Below, in pieces: positions 41,604 through 50,915 of a DNA stretch of 64,000 nt. This DNA is from DASQPJ01 sp036268355 (GTDB lineage: Bacteria > Actinomycetota > Actinomycetes > Sporichthyales > Sporichthyaceae): assembly GCA_036268355.1 (NCBI GenBank), contig DATAUG010000187.1, positions 30,902 through 94,901 on the forward strand. Reading direction: 5' to 3'. The notes beneath the pieces were generated by a model that made no database searches, was not told where the DNA came from, and saw nothing but the letters and a program-made list of their open reading frames with translations. Position numbers and translations under genes: made by a program. Numbering within the stretch: the stretch's first letter is position 1; each line of letters opens with the position of its first letter.

Positions 41604-43286
41604 TCAGATACGGGCGTCGGCGACCTCGAGTGCCGCACTTTCCGACTCGACCTCGGCTCGCATCCGGCCGAGGTTCTCGCGTACTGCCGCGGCAGGCAGC
41701 GCCGACCGGACCGCCCAGGCGAAGATCGCCAGGCTGAACCCGACGACCACGATCATGTCCAGGTAGAACGGCAGGATTTCGCGGCCCTGCACGTAGTCCG
41801 GACCGATCGCGGTCAGGCCGATGATCCCCAGCACCCAGACCGGGATCCAGGCGACCGCCCGCGGGTGCAACGCCTCCCGCAGATGTTTCGGTTGACGCGC
41901 GCGTCCGGCCGCGAGCAGGCCGACGCCGAACAGCATCGCGACGCCGACCCGCCAGTCGATGACGAAGCCGCTCCAGTAGACGATGAGGCTCGCCAGCGCG
42001 AACGCGGCCGGGGTCCACACCCGTGCGGCCGGTACGCGGTAGGTGCGGCTGTTGTCGGGCAGCGCCCGCCGCAGGGTCAGCACGGCAACCGGCGCTAGGG
42101 CGTACATGAAGAACGTTGCCGAGGTGGTGTAGTTCACCAGCTTCGCCCAGGAGCCGAACGGCAGGAACATCAAGCAGCCCACCACCGCGGCCAGCACGAC
42201 CCCGACCCACGGCACGCGCCGGGAGTTCACCCGCGCGAGTGACGCCGGTGCGCCGGTACGGCCGAGCGCGAACGACAGCCGCGAAGTGGTGGAGATGTAC
42301 ACCATCGCCGTTCCGCCGGGGGAGATGATCGCGTCCAGTTGCAGGATCGTGGCCAGCCAGGTCAGCCCGAGCACCGTGGCCAGGTCATAGAACGGGCCGA
42401 GGCTGTTCGAGGCCAGCTTCGCCCAGCCCGCGGCGGCAATCTTGTGCGGGTCGGTGGCTGCGATGAAGCACACCTGTAGCGCCAGATACAGCAGCGATCC
42501 ACCGACTATCGCGATGAGCACCGCGCGCGGGAGATCACGTTCCGGACGACGCGCCTCCCCGCCCAGCTGCACCGCCTGCTCGAAACCCTGGTAGGAGAAC
42601 AACACCCCACCGGACAACGCCAACAGGATGCCCTTGAGACCGAACGGGGCGAACCCGCCGCCGCCGTGCACCCCGTGCAGATCGAAGTTCGACCGGTGGA
42701 AGGCCTGGGTCGCGATCACCAGGATCGTCAGCACCGGGATCGCGATCTTCCACAGCACGACCAGGTTGTTGCCCTCGGCGAGCCTTCGGACGCCGACCAG
42801 GTTGATCAGCGTGAACGTGATCACGAACCCGACCGCGACGGCGGTGCCGCGTCCGGTCAGCACGTGCTGACCGTCGACGTCGTGCACCAGGCCCGGCCAC
42901 CAGTTCGCGCTCAGGTAGTTCAACGACGCCACCGTCTCCACCGGCGCCAGCGTCACCGCCTGAAGCCAGGACACCCAGCCGGCGAAGAAGCCACCCAGCA
43001 TGCCGTGGCTGAGGTAGGTGTAGCGCGCGGTACCGCCGGACAACGGACAAGCAGCACCCAGTTCGGCATAGGTGAGCGCCAGCACGACGCACACCACGGC
43101 GGCGAGCACCCAGCTGACCAGCACCGCCGGCCCCGCCAGGGCCGCGGCGTTCTGCGCGCCGAACAGCCACCCGGACCCGATGACCGAACCCACGGACACC
43201 GACGTCAGACCGGCGAGGCCCACGTCGCGCCGCAGCCCGCCTCCGGCTTGGGCCGGCGTCGCTCGATCCGCGGACGCCCCGACCAT
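41604..43286 (-). CDS. APC-superfamily amino acid permease
   Basis: A 560-residue membrane protein with about 12-14 helices. The first helix has the APC signature (LAGLTSVSVGSVIGSGWLFGAQNAAALAGP), with further typical segments YTYLSHGMLGGFFAGWVSWLQ and GVLFSYQGFEQAVQLGGEARRPERDLPRA. It should import amino acids or a related amine by proton symport; specificity is unknown. Start ATG with GGGAGG five bases upstream. It runs in the same direction as the SDR and dehydrogenase genes, 130 bp downstream of them, so a common amino-acid (perhaps valine) catabolic theme is possible. Confidence 0.85.
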   Translation of the reverse strand: MVGASADRATPAQAGGGLRRDVGLAGLTSVSVGSVIGSGWLFGAQNAAALAGPAVLVSWVLAAVVCVVLALTYAELGAACPLSGGTARYTYLSHGMLGGFFAGWVSWLQAVTLAPVETVASLNYLSANWWPGLVHDVDGQHVLTGRGTAVAVGFVITFTLINLVGVRRLAEGNNLVVLWKIAIPVLTILVIATQAFHRSNFDLHGVHGGGGFAPFGLKGILLALSGGVLFSYQGFEQAVQLGGEARRPERDLPRAVLIAIVGGSLLYLALQVCFIAATDPHKIAAAGWAKLASNSLGPFYDLATVLGLTWLATILQLDAIISPGGTAMVYISTTSRLSFALGRTGAPASLARVNSRRVPWVGVVLAAVVGCLMFLPFGSWAKLVNYTTSATFFMYALAPVAVLTLRRALPDNSRTYRVPAARVWTPAAFALASLIVYWSGFVIDWRVGVAMLFGVGLLAAGRARQPKHLREALHPRAVAWIPVWVLGIIGLTAIGPDYVQGREILPFYLDMIVVVGFSLAIFAWAVRSALPAAAVRENLGRMRAEVESESAALEVADARI

Positions 43287-43415
43287 CCGACCTCCCGCCC
43301 GGCGAAAGTCGGCGGCGTTCCGTCGCCCGCGCCGCCCAGCCGTTGCGGTCAGACTCCCCCGACTGGACCGGTGATATGCCTCCGTGTTCGCACCGCAGGT
43401 GTCGGCAGGGCCGAT

Positions 43416-44120
43416 TCAGACGAGCATCGTGCCGCCGTCGAGGTAGAGGTCGACGCCGTTCACGGACCGGTTTCGCACCAGGAAGTCGACCCCGTCCACG
43501 ACGTCGGCCATCGTTGCCAGTCGACCGGTCGGCGTTCGGGCCACGACCGGATCGAGGACCGCGGCCGGCTTCGTGGCCCAGAACGGGCTGTCGCCGACGA
43601 GCCCGGGATGTATTGCGTTCACGCGTATCGGCGCCAGCTCCACGGCCAGGGTCCGCATCAGCCCGCTGACCCCACCGTTGACGGTGGACACCATGGTCGA
43701 CCCGGGATACGGGCGATCCTTCGCCCGCCCGCCGAACAGCACGATCGTCGATCGCTCCCAGAGGCGGCCGCACAACGCGTGCACCACCTCGGTGTAGCCG
43801 ACCAACTTCAACGTGGCCAGCCGCAGCGCGTCGACCGGCCGGTACCCGCGGACGGAGTTCAGATCGCGCTCGATCGCGACCAGGATGAGGTTGGCGACCG
43901 GGCCGACGTCGGCCAGCCCGGGCTGGATCTGATCGGGAGAGGCCAGGTCGAAGGCGAGGCCGCGGGCGTTGCCGCCCAATCCCTTGGCCGCCGCCTGCGC
44001 TCGGCCCGCGTCCCGTCCGGTGACCACGACGGCCCCGCCCCGACCGGCGAACGAGCGTGCCACCTCCAGTCCGATACCCGACGTCCCGCCGACCACGACG
44101 GTGCACGCCTCCGTCTCCAT
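43416..44120 (-). CDS. SDR-fold protein lacking catalytic Tyr and Lys
   Basis: A 234-residue short-chain dehydrogenase/reductase fold. The cofactor loop is intact (VVVGGTSGIGLEVA), as are VTGRD and the C-terminal SVNGVDLYLDGGTMLV. At the catalytic site the expected Y-x3-K is replaced by Val144 and Asn148 (STMVSTVNGGVSGLMRTLAVELAPIRVN), and the preceding Ser position reads IVLFGG. NAD(P) binding is therefore likely but ordinary SDR catalysis is not; a regulatory or structural role or an altered mechanism is possible. ATG 44120 follows GAGGAGG. It lies 46 bp after the dehydrogenase gene, in one operon. Confidence 0.8.
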   Translation of the reverse strand: METEACTVVVGGTSGIGLEVARSFAGRGGAVVVTGRDAGRAQAAAKGLGGNARGLAFDLASPDQIQPGLADVGPVANLILVAIERDLNSVRGYRPVDALRLATLKLVGYTEVVHALCGRLWERSTIVLFGGRAKDRPYPGSTMVSTVNGGVSGLMRTLAVELAPIRVNAIHPGLVGDSPFWATKPAAVLDPVVARTPTGRLATMADVVDGVDFLVRNRSVNGVDLYLDGGTMLV

Positions 44121-44166
44121 CCCGACTCCTCCTCGATCGACCGATTCCTGGCGGTACGGCGTTTCG

Positions 44167-45039
44167 TCACCGACCCGCCGCCCGACGCACGGACAGGGCG
44201 AGCGCCGACCAGTCGATGTCCTCGCCGTCGATCGCCATCGTCGACAGCAGGTGGTCGTGCAGCAGTCCGACCAACGGCAACGGGGTGTGCTGGGCATCGG
44301 CCGCCTGCGCGACCAGACGCAGATCCTTCAGCCCGAGCGCCGCCGTGAATCCAGCCGGCCGGAACCGGTCGGCGACCAGGATCTCGCCGTAGGTGCGCAC
44401 GACCGGGGAATCGAACAGCGTGCCGGTGAGAACCTCCAGCAGCTTCCCCCGCTCGACGCCGCCGTTCTCGGCCAGGGCCATCGCCTCGGCCAGCGACTCG
44501 ATCGTGGCCATGATCAGGAAGTTCCCGGACAGCTTGACCAGGTTGGCGGCCGGGGGGTGTTCGCCGAGTGGGAACACCCGGCGGCCGATCGCCTCGAACA
44601 ACGGCGCGCAGGTGCGCAGGGCCGCCTGCGGGCCGGCGCACAACACCGCCAGCGCGCCGGCTGCGGCAGCCTCAGGACGCCCGAAGACCGGGGCGGCCAC
44701 GAACGCCTCGCCCCGGTCCTGGTGGGTCGCCGTCAACCGCTCGGACAGCGCGACGCTGATCGTGCTCATCGACACGTGGATCCCGACCCGCCCGGCGGCC
44801 AGCATCCCGTCCGGCCCGTCGAGCACCCCGGCCACGGCGGCGTCGTCGGCGAGCATGGTGATCACGACGTCGGCCGCGGCCGCCTCCCGTGGCGTCGCGG
44901 CCGCCGAGGCTCCGGCATCGAGCAGCGGGGTTGCCTTTTCCGGGGTTCGGTTCCACACGAGCAAGTCGTGGCCGGCCGCCACCAGGTTGGCGGCGATGGC
45001 CGAACCCATCCGGCCCAGCCCCAGGAATCCGACCCGCAT
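44167..45039 (-). CDS. 3-hydroxyisobutyrate dehydrogenase-family protein
   Basis: A beta-hydroxyacid dehydrogenase of 290 residues. The Rossmann motif GFLGLGRMGSAIAANL opens the protein, MSTIS-type substrate loop (VSMSTISVALS) and catalytic Lys169 (AANLVKLSGNFLIMATIESLAEAMAL) are present, and the C-terminal domain is helical. It would oxidise 3-hydroxyisobutyrate (valine catabolism), tartronate semialdehyde or a related acid with NAD(P); specificity is uncertain, and imine-reductase-like activity is also known in this group. ATG with GAGGAG upstream. First gene of an operon with the unusual SDR. Confidence 0.85.
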   Translation of the reverse strand: MRVGFLGLGRMGSAIAANLVAAGHDLLVWNRTPEKATPLLDAGASAAATPREAAAADVVITMLADDAAVAGVLDGPDGMLAAGRVGIHVSMSTISVALSERLTATHQDRGEAFVAAPVFGRPEAAAAGALAVLCAGPQAALRTCAPLFEAIGRRVFPLGEHPPAANLVKLSGNFLIMATIESLAEAMALAENGGVERGKLLEVLTGTLFDSPVVRTYGEILVADRFRPAGFTAALGLKDLRLVAQAADAQHTPLPLVGLLHDHLLSTMAIDGEDIDWSALALSVRRAAGR

Positions 45040-45299
45040 GCGCCTCGACTCCTCACCGGCCCGGGACCGGGCCTCGGATCGACCCTACGACCGGCCGGTC
45101 GGCGAACCGGCGTCGGTCGGGGTCACGCGGGCGGCCCAAAGTCACAACTCCGGCAGGCGCGGCGTGCGAAAATCCCCGCAACAGGACGAATCACCGGCTG
45201 CCGACCTCCCGGTCGCAGACCGAAGGGCGCGGTTCCCCGGGGGGCGGTTGTGGACACGGTCACGGGCGCCTGCTACCCGCCGGACCCGGCGAGGATCGC

Positions 45300-45989
45300 A
45301 TGAAGCGGCGGCGTGCCCTGCTGGCCGCGGGCCTCTCGACGGTCCTGTTCGCGGGCGTGGTCGCGGTGCCGATCGCCCGGGCCGACGACACACCGGACCC
45401 GATCGGGATCGGCCCGCTCCCGCCGATCCCGCTCCCGCCGCTGCCGTTCTTCCCGCAACCACAGCCGGAGCCACCGCCGAAGCCGGAGCGCGGGTGCAGC
45501 ACCGCCGATCGCCCGTTCGTGCCGAGGATGATCAGCCTGGAAGGCATCGACGACCGCATCCCTGTCGTCGCACTTCCTCGCGACTCCGATGGAAACCTCG
45601 GCGTTCCGCCGATCGACCACGCCGGAAAGTCCGAGATGGCCTTCGACCTCGGCAGCGGCATCAAGCCCGGCGATCCGCAGGGCAACTCGCTGTTCAACGC
45701 ACACACCTGGCCGGACGGCAGCGCGCTGGGCAACCGCATGCTGGCCGACCTGCAGGAGGGCGACCAGATCGTGGTGCGCGGCAAACCGGGCTACCTCTGC
45801 TACCGGGTGACCGAGCGCGTGGAGGTCCCGGCCGACGACCCCGGGAAGCGTTACTACGCCACTACGGGCAAGCCGCAGATCGCGCTGGTGGTTTGTTCCG
45901 GACGTCGCCTCGGCCCGGGCCGGTGGGCGATGCGCACCATCTGGTTCGCCTCACCCGTGGACCGGTCGCTACCGCGTGACGGCGACTGA
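45300..45989 (+). CDS. Class E/F-type sortase (secreted transpeptidase)
   Basis: A 229-residue sortase with an N-terminal signal/anchor (LLAAGLSTVLFAGVVAVPIARA), a Pro-rich linker (about 40-63) and the catalytic triad His135 (FNAHTW), Cys199 (ALVVCSG) and Arg212 (RWAMRTIWFA). Such actinobacterial sortases cleave C-terminal sorting signals and attach proteins to the envelope, though class F enzymes often have unknown substrates. No protein with a clear LPxTG-type signal was seen in the window. The stop overlaps the proposed start of the DHPS-like gene by 14 bp. Confidence 0.85.
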   Translation: MKRRRALLAAGLSTVLFAGVVAVPIARADDTPDPIGIGPLPPIPLPPLPFFPQPQPEPPPKPERGCSTADRPFVPRMISLEGIDDRIPVVALPRDSDGNLGVPPIDHAGKSEMAFDLGSGIKPGDPQGNSLFNAHTWPDGSALGNRMLADLQEGDQIVVRGKPGYLCYRVTERVEVPADDPGKRYYATTGKPQIALVVCSGRRLGPGRWAMRTIWFASPVDRSLPRDGD

Positions 45990-46974
45990 CCTTCGCCAAC
46001 TTCTGCGGGCGCCCGCACCCATCCTGGGGCGCCGACAGGTATCACCCTCCCGCTCGGCTCGGGCGCCGTACGCTGCGCCGGTGGTCGTGCAACTACAGGT
46101 CCGCGGGCGGACGCTGGACATCACCGGCACGTTGGTCATGGGCGTGGTCAACGCCAGCCCGGAGTCGTTCTCCGACGGCGGGCGCTACCGCAGTCCGGCC
46201 GATCGGATCGCGCTGGCGGAGCACCTGGTGGCGGCCGGTGCCGACATCCTCGACGTGGGTGGGCAATCGGCCGTCACCGGGGAGCCGGAGTTGGCCGCGG
46301 CGCAGGAGATCGAGCGCGTGCTGCCGATCGTGGAGTGGTTGGCTCGTAACCACCCCGAGGTGCTGATCAGCGTCGACACCTACAAGCCCGCGGTGGCGCA
46401 GGCGGCCGTCGCAGCCGGGGCGGCGATCGTGAACGACGTCAGTGGCCTGCTGTACCCGGAGGTTGCGGGTATCTGCGCGGCGGCCGGGGCCGCGCTGGTG
46501 GTGATGCACAACCGGGCACGGCCGAAGGTGCGGCTGCAGGACCCGGGCCACTACGCCGACGTGGTCGCCGACGTGGTCTCGTTCCTGGCGGCCCGCATGG
46601 AGGCCGCGGTCGCCGCGGGGCTGCCCCGCGAGGCCCTGATCGTCGATCCGGGACCGGACTTCACCAAGACTCCGCACCAGACGCTCGCCGTTCTACGTCG
46701 GCTGGAGGCGGTCCGCGGACTGGGTCGACCGGTCCTGCTTGCCCTGTCCCGCAAGGATTTCGTCGGCGCGATCCTGTCCCGCTCCCCGCGTGGCCGCGAC
46801 GCCGGTTCGATGGCGGCGCTGGCGGTGTTGGCCGCGGTGCCGGGCAACATCGCCCGGGTGCACGATGTGGCCATGGCCCGCGATGTCGTCGGGGTCGTGG
46901 AACATCTGATGGGGCGTCAGGACATCGCGGCGGACTACCTGTTGCCCGACCAACTCCGTCACGACCGCGGCTGA
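45976..46974 (+). CDS. folP: Dihydropteroate synthase family protein (FolP2-like)
   Basis: Pterin-binding TIM-barrel enzyme of up to 332 residues. Motifs: VMGVVNASPESFSDGG, GADILDVGGQSA, ISVDTYKP, IVNDVSGL, VVMHNRARPKV and LIVDPGPDFTKTPHQ. It would join p-aminobenzoate to the pterin pyrophosphate in folate synthesis, but its position beside gpgS recalls Rv1207 (folP2)-Rv1208 of Mycobacterium tuberculosis, where FolP2 is a paralogue of doubtful DHPS activity. The first 35 residues are outside the family; a GTG at 46081 may be the real start. The 3' end overlaps gpgS on the other strand by 16 bp. Confidence 0.85.
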   Translation: MTATDLRQLLRAPAPILGRRQVSPSRSARAPYAAPVVVQLQVRGRTLDITGTLVMGVVNASPESFSDGGRYRSPADRIALAEHLVAAGADILDVGGQSAVTGEPELAAAQEIERVLPIVEWLARNHPEVLISVDTYKPAVAQAAVAAGAAIVNDVSGLLYPEVAGICAAAGAALVVMHNRARPKVRLQDPGHYADVVADVVSFLAARMEAAVAAGLPREALIVDPGPDFTKTPHQTLAVLRRLEAVRGLGRPVLLALSRKDFVGAILSRSPRGRDAGSMAALAVLAAVPGNIARVHDVAMARDVVGVVEHLMGRQDIAADYLLPDQLRHDRG

Positions 46975-47975
46975 GCCGCTCCGCACGGGGTGGGCCGGCG
47001 GCGCTCGGTGAGCACCGCGGTCAACGGCGGACGTTCGCCCAGTTCGACGTCCTGCGTGCGCGGCCGCAGCCGACCGCCCTGGCGCCGGAAGTCGGTCAGC
47101 GGTGCCGTCGGGCCGACCAGGTCGCCGCCGAGAACGTCGGGGCCGATGACGTCGACGCCGGGCATCCGGGCCAGCATCGCGTGCCAGACCTGGGCGGCCA
47201 TGCGGCCCAGCGCCGCGTCGTCCTGGTGTCGGTGATGTCGGGCGCCGAGATCGACCTGGGCGATGCCGTCGAGTCCGACGGTGCGCAGCGTGTCGATCAG
47301 CACGGCGATCTCGACACCGTAGCCGGCCGGGAACCACAGCGTCTGCAGCAGATCCCGGCGGGCCGCCCACTCACCGGCCAGCGGTTGCACGACGCCGGCC
47401 AGTTGTGGCCAGTGCAGGTTCAGCAGCGGGCGGGCGACCAGTTCGGTGACCCGACCACCGCCGGCGGGCAGCACCGCCTGCCCGGCCCGCAGCGGCCGGT
47501 CGTAGGCGCCCTTGACCAGATGCACCGCCCGGTCGCACAGCAGCGGGCCGAGAAGTCCGCTGACCACCTCGGGGCGGAAGTGCTCCAGGTCCGCATCGAC
47601 GAAGGCCACGATGTCGGCGTCGGTTGCGGCCAACGCCCGCCACATCGCGTCGCCCTTGCCCACGGCGGGTCCGAACTCGGGAAGCACGCCCGCCGCGGAG
47701 ACCACCCGGCCGCCGGCCGCGGTCGCCGTCGCGGCCGTGCCGTCGGTGGAGCCCGAGTCGACCACCACGATCTCGTCGACCAGTGCGACCTCGACCGTCA
47801 ACCGGTCGCGGACGGCGGCCACGATCGCGCCGATCGTCGACTGTTCGTCCAGTGCCGGGAGCACGACCGCGACCGAGAGTCCGGAATCGAGCTTGGCCCG
47901 GTACAAGTCCCCGATGGGCCAGTCCGCCGCCGCTGTGGTCCGGCGGGCGAACCAGTCGGTCACCTCGGGCTGCAC
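46959..47975 (-). CDS. gpgS: Glucosyl-3-phosphoglycerate synthase
   Basis: GT81/GT-A retaining glycosyltransferase of 338 residues that makes glucosyl-3-phosphoglycerate from a nucleotide-glucose, the first step of methylglucose lipopolysaccharide or glucosylglycerate synthesis. Visible: SGLSVAVVLPALDEQSTIGAIV, VVVDSGSTDGTA, metal-binding DxD in AFVDADLEHF, VKGAYDRPL, GRVTELVARPLLNLHWPQLAGVVQPLAGEWAARR and GYGVEIAVLIDT. GTG 47975 (VQPEVTDWF) follows GAGGTG and matches the family N-terminus. Convergent overlap with the folP-like gene differs from the same-strand order in mycobacteria. Confidence 0.93.
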   Translation of the reverse strand: MQPEVTDWFARRTTAAADWPIGDLYRAKLDSGLSVAVVLPALDEQSTIGAIVAAVRDRLTVEVALVDEIVVVDSGSTDGTAATATAAGGRVVSAAGVLPEFGPAVGKGDAMWRALAATDADIVAFVDADLEHFRPEVVSGLLGPLLCDRAVHLVKGAYDRPLRAGQAVLPAGGGRVTELVARPLLNLHWPQLAGVVQPLAGEWAARRDLLQTLWFPAGYGVEIAVLIDTLRTVGLDGIAQVDLGARHHRHQDDAALGRMAAQVWHAMLARMPGVDVIGPDVLGGDLVGPTAPLTDFRRQGGRLRPRTQDVELGERPPLTAVLTERRRPTPCGAAQPRS

Positions 47976-48068
47976 GCACTCACCTCGCCGCGATCGGTCG
48001 CCGCCGGGGTGGGCAGGCCCCGACGACATGCGCAACCGGCCGAGATCTCCCGGCCGGCCGCGACGACG

Positions 48069-48221
48069 CTACCTCAGGCGAGGTGGCGTATCACCGGCGA
48101 GCGTCGGTCGGTCGACGACGCCCAGCACCGCCTTGAGCGCGGCCAGGTCGGGTGAGCCGAACATGGCACGATCCCCGGTCGCCACGAAAACCAGGACCAG
48201 GGCGGCCGCGAGGTGTGCCAT
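48069..48221 (-). CDS. Possible 50-residue peptide
   Basis: A short ORF beginning MAHLAAALVLVFVATGDRAMF, with a hydrophobic N-terminus and a polar end, between gpgS and the MFS gene on the same strand. Codon third positions are GC-biased, but there is no good ribosome binding site. It may be a real small protein or chance. Confidence 0.25.
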   Translation of the reverse strand: MAHLAAALVLVFVATGDRAMFGSPDLAALKAVLGVVDRPTLAGDTPPRLR

Positions 48222-48289
48222 GACCGGGCAATTCACCAATCAGCACAGTGGCCCCGCCGGAACCCCGCGGACCATGGTCCGCTCGTCGG

Positions 48290-49837
48290 TCAGAGGGCGG
48301 TTGCTCGACTCTCGGGACTCTGCGCGGGCTCCTGCGGATGGTCGCGGAAGCCGACTCGGGCCGCGACCAACGTCAGGACCGCGAACCCGGCCGCGCACAG
48401 GTAGGCCGCCTGCAGTCCGTCGACGAAATCGCCCGAGGCGATCCGCGAGACATTGCCCGCGAGCAGCCTGTTACGAGCGGCCGGCGCAAGGTCGGACAGG
48501 GCGAGGGTGCCGAACAGGGCGACCCCGAGGGCGTTTCCGACCTGCCGGAACATGCTGGTGACCCCGCCGGCGACACCGGCCCGGCCACGCGGCAGCCCGG
48601 CCAGGGCGGCGTTGGTTATCGGTGCGTTGACCAACCCGGCACCCGAACCGACCAGGACGTACCCGATCACCAACACCGCAAGGCGATCGGTGCGCACGCC
48701 CAGCACCAAGGTGAGCGACCCGAGCAGCAACGCGATCGAGGCCACGGTGACCGGCAGACACGGACCGCGCGCCGCGGTGAGCCGCCCGGACAAGGGGGAC
48801 AGCACCAGATTGCCGATGGTGGCGGGGACGACGAGCAGCCCGGCCGTCAACGGCGAGTACCCGCGGACGTCCTGCAGGTAGAGGGTGTTGACGAACAGGA
48901 ACCCGGCCCAGATCACGAAGGCGGTGGTGGCAACCACCGCCGCCGCGCTGAACTGTGTGTCGCGGAACAGACCGAGCGGGAGCAGGGGTTGCCGCGCTCG
49001 TGCCTCGGCGGCGGCGAAGGCGGCGGTGGCCGCGGCCGCCACCACGAACATCACCACCACGGCCTGCGCCGTCCACCCGGCGGTCGTCGACTCGATGAAC
49101 GCGGACGTCCCGGCGAACAGCGCGACCGCGACCAGCGACTGGCCCAGCAGGTCGAGCCGACGCGTGGGATCGCCGCCGGCGGCAGGCGCGTGCCGATGGG
49201 CGAGGGCCACCGCCATCACGGTGAGCGGAACGTTGATCCAGAACACGCTGCGCCACCCGGCCAACTCCACGAGCATCCCGCCCAGCGGCGGGCCGAGCCC
49301 GGTGCTCACCGCGGTGGTCGCGCTCCAGATCCCGATGGCCCGGGCCCGCTCGCCGGTGTCCGGATAGGCGTCGGTGACCAGCGCGAGGCTGGAGGGCACC
49401 AGGAAGCACCCGCCTGTCGCCTGCAGAACCCGGGCACTGACCAGCAGGTCCGGACTGGTGGCGAGGCTGCACAACAAGGAGCCTGCGCCGAACACCAACA
49501 GGCCGTGCTGGAACATCCGGCGGCGGCCGTAGCGGTCGCTCAGCGCACCCGCGGTCAGCAGCAGCGCGCCGCGGACCACGATGTAGCTGTCGATCACCCA
49601 CTGCAACTGGGTCGCGCCGGCATGGAGGTCGCGGCCGATCGCGGGCAGCGCCACATTAGCCACCGAGTTGTCCAGCGAGGACATGAACAGCGCCAGGCAT
49701 GCGGTGACCAGCACCATCCGGGATTTCCGCGCCCCGCCGGCGTCCGGACCGGTCGTCGCGGCCGAGTTGATCACCGGCGGCACCGGGTGGTCGTCGTCAC
49801 GCCGGGTGGCCTTTGTCAGCGGATGACCCCGCGGCAC
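48290..49837 (-). CDS. DHA2-family (14-TMS) MFS drug exporter
   Basis: A 515-residue proton-antiport drug exporter with 14 helices. Motifs: SLDNSVANVALPAIGRDLHAGATQLQWVIDSYIV, motif A LSDRYGRRRMFQHGL, and motif C-like SATTAVSTGLGPPLGGMLVELAGWRSVFWINVP. DHA2 members of the QacA/EmrB type expel cationic drugs, dyes or antibiotics; substrate unknown. The N-terminal 35 residues are non-homologous and the true start may be internal. An AraC-type regulator gene lies 100 bp upstream on the same strand and is the likely controller. A second DHA2 gene is at 54048-55571. Confidence 0.88.
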   Translation of the reverse strand: MPRGHPLTKATRRDDDHPVPPVINSAATTGPDAGGARKSRMVLVTACLALFMSSLDNSVANVALPAIGRDLHAGATQLQWVIDSYIVVRGALLLTAGALSDRYGRRRMFQHGLLVFGAGSLLCSLATSPDLLVSARVLQATGGCFLVPSSLALVTDAYPDTGERARAIGIWSATTAVSTGLGPPLGGMLVELAGWRSVFWINVPLTVMAVALAHRHAPAAGGDPTRRLDLLGQSLVAVALFAGTSAFIESTTAGWTAQAVVVMFVVAAAATAAFAAAEARARQPLLPLGLFRDTQFSAAAVVATTAFVIWAGFLFVNTLYLQDVRGYSPLTAGLLVVPATIGNLVLSPLSGRLTAARGPCLPVTVASIALLLGSLTLVLGVRTDRLAVLVIGYVLVGSGAGLVNAPITNAALAGLPRGRAGVAGGVTSMFRQVGNALGVALFGTLALSDLAPAARNRLLAGNVSRIASGDFVDGLQAAYLCAAGFAVLTLVAARVGFRDHPQEPAQSPESRATAL

Positions 49838-49937
49838 CCCGCGGCCGCACCCCGGTCGGTCATGTCGGTCTCCCTACCCCTGCGGCGCAACATTACCGGC
49901 CGGCGCCGCGGACCGATCCGGCACGGATCCGCACCGG

Positions 49938-50915
49938 TCAGCGGCGCAGGGTCTGCTCGGCGGGGACGCCGAAGCACTCGCGGTAGGCGTTGTCGAACTG
50001 TTCGCGGCGGCGAAAACCCCAGCGGCCGGCTATCTCGGCGACCGTGGTGTCACTGGTGGGGTCGGCGGCCTGGAGGTCCCGATGGGCGGCGAGAAGGCGG
50101 ACCCGGCGCAGGTGCGCGGTCGGGGTGGTGTCCAGGTGACGACGGAACGCCGCCCGGACGGCGGACGTGCTGGTGCCGGCGGCCGCCGCGATGTCGGCCA
50201 CGGTGATCGGCAGGGAGGCGTTCGCGTCGATGAAGGCCACCGCCCGACGCATCGCCCGCGGCTGCACCGCCCCGGGTTGGGGCACGTATCCACAAGTCAT
50301 CGCGGTGTTGGGGAACGTGGTGAGGGCCGCCGCGATCACCGTGTCGATCATTTCCCGGCGAACCAGCGGGTTGGTCAGCATGCTGTCGGGCGCCCACATC
50401 TCCTGGAAGGCCAACAGCGCCACGGTTCGCCACACCGCTGCGCGGTCGGCGGAGACGGGACCGGTGCCGCAGAACCGCAGGGGGACCGTCTCGTCGAAAT
50501 CGATGAGCCCCGGGGCGGACTCGTGCAGTTGCGCCATCGGCAGGCGTAGCCCGACGACGTCGAAGTCGTCCCAGGAGGCGAGCATCGGTCCGTCGGTCGG
50601 ACACAGGAAACTGTCCCCGGCGGCGCAGGTGACCTCGTCGAGCCGGCCCGGGACCAGGCGCATCCGACCGCTCAGGAAGGTGGCCACCGCGAGTTGGTCC
50701 GCGGGCGGTTCGACCGCCAGCGCCAGCCGCATTCCGACGTTGATCAACCGGCCCGCGGAAAGCTCGCCGACGGTCGCATGACCGAGCGTCAACCGTCCCG
50801 CGCCCGCCTGCGCCGCTCCGACGAACCGGCTACGAGCGCCCAGTCGGTCGATCAACTCGCAGGCCGCCTCGGCGGTGGTCGCCGAACGCTGGAACCGATG
50901 GATCGGGACAGCCAT
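49938..50915 (-). CDS. AraC/XylS-family transcriptional regulator
   Basis: A 325-residue regulator. The N-terminal two-thirds is an AraC-binding-like (cupin-type, similar to AraC_binding_2) sensor domain; the C-terminal 105 residues hold two helix-turn-helix motifs (SLPITVADIAAAAGTSTSAVRAAFRRHLDTTPTAHLRRVRL and TTVAEIAGRWGFRRREQFDNAYRECFGVPAEQTLRR). ATG 50915 follows AAGGCAGG. Upstream of and co-directional with the DHA2 exporter, which it probably controls; ligand unknown. Confidence 0.87.
   Translation of the reverse strand: MAVPIHRFQRSATTAEAACELIDRLGARSRFVGAAQAGAGRLTLGHATVGELSAGRLINVGMRLALAVEPPADQLAVATFLSGRMRLVPGRLDEVTCAAGDSFLCPTDGPMLASWDDFDVVGLRLPMAQLHESAPGLIDFDETVPLRFCGTGPVSADRAAVWRTVALLAFQEMWAPDSMLTNPLVRREMIDTVIAAALTTFPNTAMTCGYVPQPGAVQPRAMRRAVAFIDANASLPITVADIAAAAGTSTSAVRAAFRRHLDTTPTAHLRRVRLLAAHRDLQAADPTSDTTVAEIAGRWGFRRREQFDNAYRECFGVPAEQTLRR

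Noticed and set aside
48069..48289. Second gene of the gpgS region, like the small gene following gpgS in mycobacteria
   Set aside because: Only a 50-codon frame without a ribosome binding site is present; kept as low confidence and not equated with any named gene.
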